Below, one piece after another: positions 34,352 through 38,314 of a stretch of DNA of 38,314 bases. The position numbers were made by a program, and so were the translations under genes. The notes under the pieces were generated by a model, which did not search any database, was not told where the DNA came from, and saw only the letters and a list, made by a program, of their open reading frames with translations. This stretch comes from Candidatus Uhrbacteria bacterium RIFOXYB12_FULL_58_10 (GTDB taxonomy: Bacteria; Patescibacteriota; Patescibacteriia; UBA9934; GWF2-40-263): assembly GCA_943357025.1 (NCBI GenBank), contig CALRGA010000004.1:1-38314 (forward strand), given 5' to 3'. The first letter of the stretch is position 1; each line of letters opens with the position of its first letter.

Positions 34352-36604
34352 CTAGTGCCGCGCGCTCGCCTCTGCCGTCACGTCCGACAGATTCACGCTG
34401 AGCAAATTCGACACGCCGTCGTCGCCCATCGTGACGCCGTAGAGGACGTCCGCTTTCTCCATCGTCGCTCGGTTGTGCGTGATGACGATGAACTGGGTGA
34501 GCTTGGCCAGCTCCTCGAGGATGCCGGCGAAGCGGAAGGTGTTGGCTTCGTCGAGCGCGGCGTCGACCTCGTCGAGGACCACGAACGGGCCCGGGTTCAC
34601 GGCCATGATCGCGGACACGAGGGCGATTGACGTCAGGGCGCGCTCGCCTCCGGACAACAGGCTCAGCGATTTGAGCTTCTTGCCCGGCGGCGTGGCCTGG
34701 ATGTCGATGCCGACCACGCGGTCCTCGCGCTCCCGGATGCGCAGGGCGATCTTCTCGGTCTCGCCGAGCTGCGCGACTGCCGCGTCGAGGTCGTCGGCCG
34801 CGTCGAGCTTGACCTCCTCGCGCGACATCTTCACGAGGGAACACGATCCTCCGCCGAACAGCATCTTGAAGAACTTCTCGAACTCGTCGTTGATCTTCTT
34901 GAACGCCTTCTCGGACTGCCTGTGAATCTCCTCGTCGAGCTCGTCGATGATCTTCTCCGTGTCCGCCACGGCCGAGCGCAGGTCGCTCACCTGGCCGAAC
35001 AGGAACGAGAAGCGGGCGTTCGTTTCCTCGAATTCCTTCACGATCTCGGGGTCGATGCCGCCAATGAGCTCGAGCTTGTAGCGCAGGCGTTGGATCTCGG
35101 GATAGGCGGCCGCGGTGTCGACGGTAATTTCGACGCGACGTCCGCGGATGTCGCCGGCGAGTTCCTTCAGCTGCTCGTCCATGTCGCGGCCGAGGTTGGC
35201 CTGGCGTTCCTCGAGGCGCGCGAGGTCGATGGCGACCGCGTTGCGCTGGTTCTCGACCAGGTGGATTGCCTGCTGCTTTTGTCGCAAATCGCGCTGCAAA
35301 TCAAACAGCTCGGTGCGCACCTGCTTTTCGGTGACGGCGCGCGACTTCATGCTCTCCTCGAGCGTCTTCAGTTCCGCCTCGCTCGCGGCGATCATCTCGC
35401 CGAGCTCGACGATGCGGGCGATCGCCTTCGGGTCCGCGACCACGTCCTCAGGGCTCGGCCGCTGCAGGCGCGACACCAGCGTCGTCGACGCGCTCAGCAT
35501 CTCGTCAATTCTCGCGTACACCGCGTCGAGGTCCTTCATCTCGCGCAACCCCTTGAGCCCGAGCGTGACACCCTCGATCCCCTCGATGATCTTCGTCAGC
35601 GGCAGCGGCGCCCAGTTGCTCTGCGCGCGTACCTTCGCCATCTCGATTTCCTTCTGAACCTTGAACTGCTCGTCGCGGAACCCCGAGCGCTTCTTTTGCG
35701 TCTCGTTATATTCCTTCTGGATCGCCACGAGCCCGTCGTCCTGCACGTCCTTGTCCTTCTCCTCGCGTTCCATCGCCGTCACTTTTTCGACGAGGGCCGC
35801 GACGTCGGAGGTCTCCTTGTTCACCTGGATGTCGAGCCGGCCGAACTTTTCCCTCACGCCCGACAGCTCGTCCACCAGCTGCCACCACATGGTCCCGAAG
35901 TACCCGTGCTCGAGCTCACGCAGTTTTTTTTCGACCTCGGCGCGTTCCTGCAATCGCGACACCTGGCGCTTGAGCGACTTGAGGCGCGGCTCGATCTCGG
36001 TGAGGAGCATCTCGACCTCCGCGAGGTTCTCATACGTCCGCTTCAGCTTGAGCATCGACTCGTGGCGCTTGATCTGAAACTGCTTCACGCCGGTCGCGTC
36101 GTCGAAGAACGCCTTGCGCTCCTCGGGGGAGGAAACGAGGATGTGGTCGACCATTCCCTGGCCGATGACTGAGTACGACCGCTGTCCCACGTTGGCCTGC
36201 GCGAGCAGCAGCTGGATGTCAGAAAGCCGCGCGGCCGAGCCGTTCAGGAGATACTCCGAGTTGCCGTCGCGATACAGCCGGCGGGTGACGGTCACCTCGG
36301 AGAAATCGATCGGCATCGTCCGGTCCTCGTTGTTGAACGTCATCGAAACCTCGGCGAACCCGGACCGCCCGCGGCCCTCGGACCCAGAAAAGATGACGTC
36401 CTGCGATTCCTTCCCGCGCAAAAGCTTCAGCGACTGCTCGCCAAGCACCCACCGGATGGCGTCCGAAAAGTTCGATTTGCCCGACCCGTTCGGGCCTACG
36501 ACAGCCGTGATGGGGGATACTCCGCCCTTGGGAGGAAGGAACGACAGCGTCGTTTTCTGGGCGAATGTCTTGAATCCTTGGAGTTCGAGTTTGAGGAGAA
36601 ACAT
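34352..36604 (-). CDS. smc: SMC-type chromosome-organising ATPase, short and hinge-poor
   Basis: SMC proteins entrap and compact DNA using ATP-binding heads on long coiled coils. Head motifs are complete: Walker A VVGPNGSGKSNFSDAIRWVL near residue 38, signature LLSGGERALTSIAL, Walker B PFVVLDEVDAALDEAN, and a D-loop. Total length is 750 residues, against about 1150-1200 for bacterial SMC. The coiled-coil arms are short. The centre (about 340-400) has only a brief proline/glycine-containing linker, with neither the glycine-rich hinge domain nor a CxxC zinc hook. A TGCTATACT extended -10 lies 25-30 bases upstream. No scpA or scpB is in the window. RecN-like or SbcC-like alternatives fit less well. 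Confidence 0.85.
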   Translation of the reverse strand: MFLLKLELQGFKTFAQKTTLSFLPPKGGVSPITAVVGPNGSGKSNFSDAIRWVLGEQSLKLLRGKESQDVIFSGSEGRGRSGFAEVSMTFNNEDRTMPIDFSEVTVTRRLYRDGNSEYLLNGSAARLSDIQLLLAQANVGQRSYSVIGQGMVDHILVSSPEERKAFFDDATGVKQFQIKRHESMLKLKRTYENLAEVEMLLTEIEPRLKSLKRQVSRLQERAEVEKKLRELEHGYFGTMWWQLVDELSGVREKFGRLDIQVNKETSDVAALVEKVTAMEREEKDKDVQDDGLVAIQKEYNETQKKRSGFRDEQFKVQKEIEMAKVRAQSNWAPLPLTKIIEGIEGVTLGLKGLREMKDLDAVYARIDEMLSASTTLVSRLQRPSPEDVVADPKAIARIVELGEMIAASEAELKTLEESMKSRAVTEKQVRTELFDLQRDLRQKQQAIHLVENQRNAVAIDLARLEERQANLGRDMDEQLKELAGDIRGRRVEITVDTAAAYPEIQRLRYKLELIGGIDPEIVKEFEETNARFSFLFGQVSDLRSAVADTEKIIDELDEEIHRQSEKAFKKINDEFEKFFKMLFGGGSCSLVKMSREEVKLDAADDLDAAVAQLGETEKIALRIREREDRVVGIDIQATPPGKKLKSLSLLSGGERALTSIALVSAIMAVNPGPFVVLDEVDAALDEANTFRFAGILEELAKLTQFIVITHNRATMEKADVLYGVTMGDDGVSNLLSVNLSDVTAEASARH

Positions 36605-36635
36605 AGGGAATGGCTGGGGAGAGGATAACGGGGAA

Positions 36636-36644
36636 AGTATAGCA
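36636..36644 (-). promoter_or_regulatory. extended -10 promoter of smc
   Basis: TGCTATACT on the minus strand (hexamer at 36641-36636), without a clear -35. The same nine bases precede the TrmB-family gene. Confidence 0.5.
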
Positions 36645-36684
36645 TACCCCGGACTTTCCTCTGCGCCCGTAGCCGCCTAGTCGA

Positions 36685-36713
36685 TTGACCGTCGACCGAT
36701 CCGATGATAGGAT
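36685..36713 (+). promoter_or_regulatory. promoter of the DHH gene
   Basis: TTGACC (36685-36690), 17 bases and TAGGAT (36708-36713) end 11 bases before the ATG at 36725. An earlier in-frame ATG (36704) overlaps this promoter and is rejected as the start. Confidence 0.65.
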
Positions 36714-36724
36714 CATCCATTCCT

Positions 36725-37708
36725 ATGGAATCCTACACCCACCGCAAAATTCATGACCTACTTCTAGCCGCGAAGCGGCCCGTGTTTATCGCGGACGAGC
36801 GGATCGATGGCGATTCGCTCGGATCGTCCCTCGCGATGGCGGACTTTCTCAAGGGGCGCGGGATCCGCGTGCCGGTGTTCGTCTCCGAGCCGATCCCCGC
36901 GAAGTATCGCTTCCTCCCAAACGTCGATCTCTGCACCACCGACGCTTCGATCTTCGACGACCCGTCCATCGATCTCGTCGTCTCCTTCGACTGCTCCGAC
37001 GCCGCATACGTCGCGCGTCTCCTCGCGCTCTGCCCGTCCCGCCCGACGACGATCAACATCGACCACCACGCGACGAACGCGCGATACGGCCAGATCAACC
37101 AGGTCGTCGTCTCGTCCCCCGCGACGGCGGAGGTCGTCTATCGCTGGTTCAAGGAAAACAACGTCGTCCCAAGCCGAGAGGCGGCCACCTGCCTGATGAC
37201 CGGGATCTGCTTTGACACGACGGTGTTCTCGAACTCCGGGACGAACCAGCGGGCGTTTGAGGCGGCGTCCGATTTGCTCATGGGCGGGGCGCGGATTCAG
37301 GAGGTGATTCGGAACATGTATCAGAATCGCGGGGTGAACGTCCTTCGCGTGTGGGGAGCCGCGCTTGAGCGGATTCGTCGTCATGAGTCGAAGTCCGTGG
37401 TCGCGACCTTTCTCACGCGGGCGGACATGGACGAGAACGGGGCGACCGACGACGAGGTGGACGGACTATCGAACTTTCTCAACCTGGTGACCGAGGCCGA
37501 AGTCCTCTTCGTCCTTCGCGAGACTCCGGACGGCGGGATCAAGGTTTCCATGCGCTCGACGGGACCGGACGTTTCGAAGATCGCCGCGGCCATGAACGGG
37601 GGAGGGCACCGCAAGGCGGCGGGATATACCGTCGCGGCCGGGGTGTCCATCTGCGACGACGCCGGATGCTGGCAACTGGTCGAACAGGCCGTCGCCATGT
37701 TAGAGTAA
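36725..37708 (+). CDS. DHH/DHHA1 phosphoesterase (NrnA-like)
   Basis: This 327-residue protein has an N-terminal DHH domain and a C-terminal DHHA1 domain, like NrnA/pAp phosphatases that degrade nano-RNA, pAp or cyclic-dinucleotide products. Seen are DGDSLGS (D28, D30), a middle aspartate in SFDCSD, the DHH motif NIDHHATN, and the closing GGGHRKAAG. The first motif normally reads H.NPDGD; here it is ADERIDGD, so the first metal-ligand histidine is replaced by D24. Activity with altered metal binding, or a different substrate, is possible. clpP follows after seven bases. Confidence 0.88.
   Translation: MESYTHRKIHDLLLAAKRPVFIADERIDGDSLGSSLAMADFLKGRGIRVPVFVSEPIPAKYRFLPNVDLCTTDASIFDDPSIDLVVSFDCSDAAYVARLLALCPSRPTTINIDHHATNARYGQINQVVVSSPATAEVVYRWFKENNVVPSREAATCLMTGICFDTTVFSNSGTNQRAFEAASDLLMGGARIQEVIRNMYQNRGVNVLRVWGAALERIRRHESKSVVATFLTRADMDENGATDDEVDGLSNFLNLVTEAEVLFVLRETPDGGIKVSMRSTGPDVSKIAAAMNGGGHRKAAGYTVAAGVSICDDAGCWQLVEQAVAMLE
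37701..37706 (+). promoter_or_regulatory. possible internal -10 for clpP
   Basis: TGTTAGAGT (extended -10) overlaps the last codons of the DHH gene and ends nine bases before the clpP ATG. Confidence 0.35.
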
Positions 37709-37715
37709 TCGCACT

Positions 37716-38300
37716 ATGTCCATATTAATCCCGACCGTCATCGAAAAGACCCACATGGGCGAGCGCGCCTATGACATCTACTCGCGGCTCCTGAAGGACC
37801 GCATTATCTTTCTCGGAACCGAGATCGACGACACCGTCGCGAACCTCATCATCGCGCAGCTGCTGTTCCTCGAGTCCGAGGACAAGACCAAGGACATCAA
37901 GATCTACATCAACTCGCCGGGCGGCTCCGTCACGGCAGGGCTCGCCATCTATGACGCGATGCAGTACGTAAAGCCCGACGTGTCCACGATGTGCGTCGGC
38001 ATGGCCGCGTCGATGGGAGCGGTGCTTCTCGCGGGCGGTGCGGACGGAAAGCGGTTCGCGCTGCCGAACGCGGAGATCATGATCCACCAGGTGCTCGGCG
38101 GATTCTCGGGGCAGGCGACGGACATCAAGATTCATGCCGACCGGATCATGGTCATCAAGAACCGGCTGAACGAGATCCTCGCGAAGCACAGCGGGCAGAA
38201 GGTTTCTAAGGTCGCGGGCGACACGGAGCGCGACAACTTCATGGACCCCGTGGCGGCCCAGAAATACGGCCTTATCGACAAGGTGCTCGGGAAGATCTAG
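37716..38300 (+). CDS. clpP: ATP-dependent Clp protease proteolytic subunit
   Basis: ClpP forms the 14-mer proteolytic barrel fed by ClpX, ClpA or ClpC. The 194-residue protein has the full catalytic triad: S99 in [12 protein letters not shown]124 in [10 protein letters not shown] and D173 in DTERDNFM. The oxyanion-region [16 protein letters not shown] and the C-terminal [11 protein letters not shown] are intact. Length is typical, with a short N-terminal loop. No clpX is in the remaining 14 bases. It follows the DHH gene closely and may be co-transcribed with it. Confidence 0.97.
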   Translation: MSILIPTVIEKTHMGERAYDIYSRLLKDRIIFLGTEIDDTVANLIIAQLLFLESEDKTKDIKIYINSPGGSVTAGLAIYDAMQYVKPDVSTMCVGMAASMGAVLLAGGADGKRFALPNAEIMIHQVLGGFSGQATDIKIHADRIMVIKNRLNEILAKHSGQKVSKVAGDTERDNFMDPVAAQKYGLIDKVLGKI

Positions 38301-38314
38301 GCTACTTTGACAGA

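Overview
The window looks like a chromosomal segment of a high-GC member of the Patescibacteria (Candidate Phyla Radiation), probably Parcubacteria-like. The evidence is a divergent 16S rRNA gene (for example ...GGAATAGACGGGGACCC... in the 900 region), a short hinge-poor SMC protein, a KhpA-type KH protein with a C-terminal tail, secreted proteins with the ILLQVE..GEAWYV...LGRP..A repeat, and small unknown genes between housekeeping genes. The taxonomic placement is inference; no alignment was run. GC at third codon positions is very high in real genes, which produces long antisense open frames that I left out.

Layout. 1-769: the 3' end of recA and a small coiled-coil gene. 841-4261 (minus): a frameshifted small gene, a RodZ-like HTH/membrane protein and FtsK. 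4407-6576 (plus): a DUF1232-like membrane protein and three unknown genes with strong Shine-Dalgarno sites. 6577-7280: a 0.7 kb control region with a sigma70-type promoter and a terminator-like hairpin directly before rpoB. 7281-14492: rpoB-rpoC. 14620-15339: a TrmB-family regulator. 15340-15738: a non-coding, repeat-rich block with a perfect 34-nt palindrome. 15739-16877 (minus): a pentapeptide-repeat protein and a PQ-loop-like membrane protein. 16992-18615 (plus): yebC-ruvC-DoxX-like membrane protein. 18672-21577 (minus): a zinc-ribbon protein, tRNA-Gly, a secreted membrane-anchored protein, a broken second copy of tRNA-Pro, intact tRNA-Pro and another secreted protein. 21657-22734 (plus): an HEXXH protein, tRNA-Ile and tRNA-Phe. 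22765-24093 (minus): pyrB and a KH protein. 24371-25872 (plus): a solitary 16S rRNA with its own promoter, long processing stem and terminator. 26089-28861 (minus): an inositol-monophosphatase-like enzyme, an unknown protein and a secreted NAGPA-domain protein. 28995 onward: trmD, an unknown protein, a SprT-like metallopeptidase, rpsP, an MgtE-type transporter, a pretoxin-TG-like protein with a small partner, a membrane protein, SMC, a DHH phosphoesterase and clpP.

Themes. Core information processing (RNA polymerase, 16S, S16, TrmD, RecA, RuvC, SMC, FtsK, ClpP) is mixed with surface proteins and unknown genes. Several genes have a -10 box only 8-11 nt before the start codon, which implies leaderless or nearly leaderless mRNAs. 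A second set of genes, mostly unknown, has classical GGAGG sites. The most unusual structure is at 20053-20223. There, a copy of the 3' two-thirds of tRNA-Pro is interrupted in the anticodon loop by an 86-nt double-hairpin insert and in the T loop by a 36-nt palindrome. That palindrome also occurs, with one difference, in the non-coding block 4.4 kb away.
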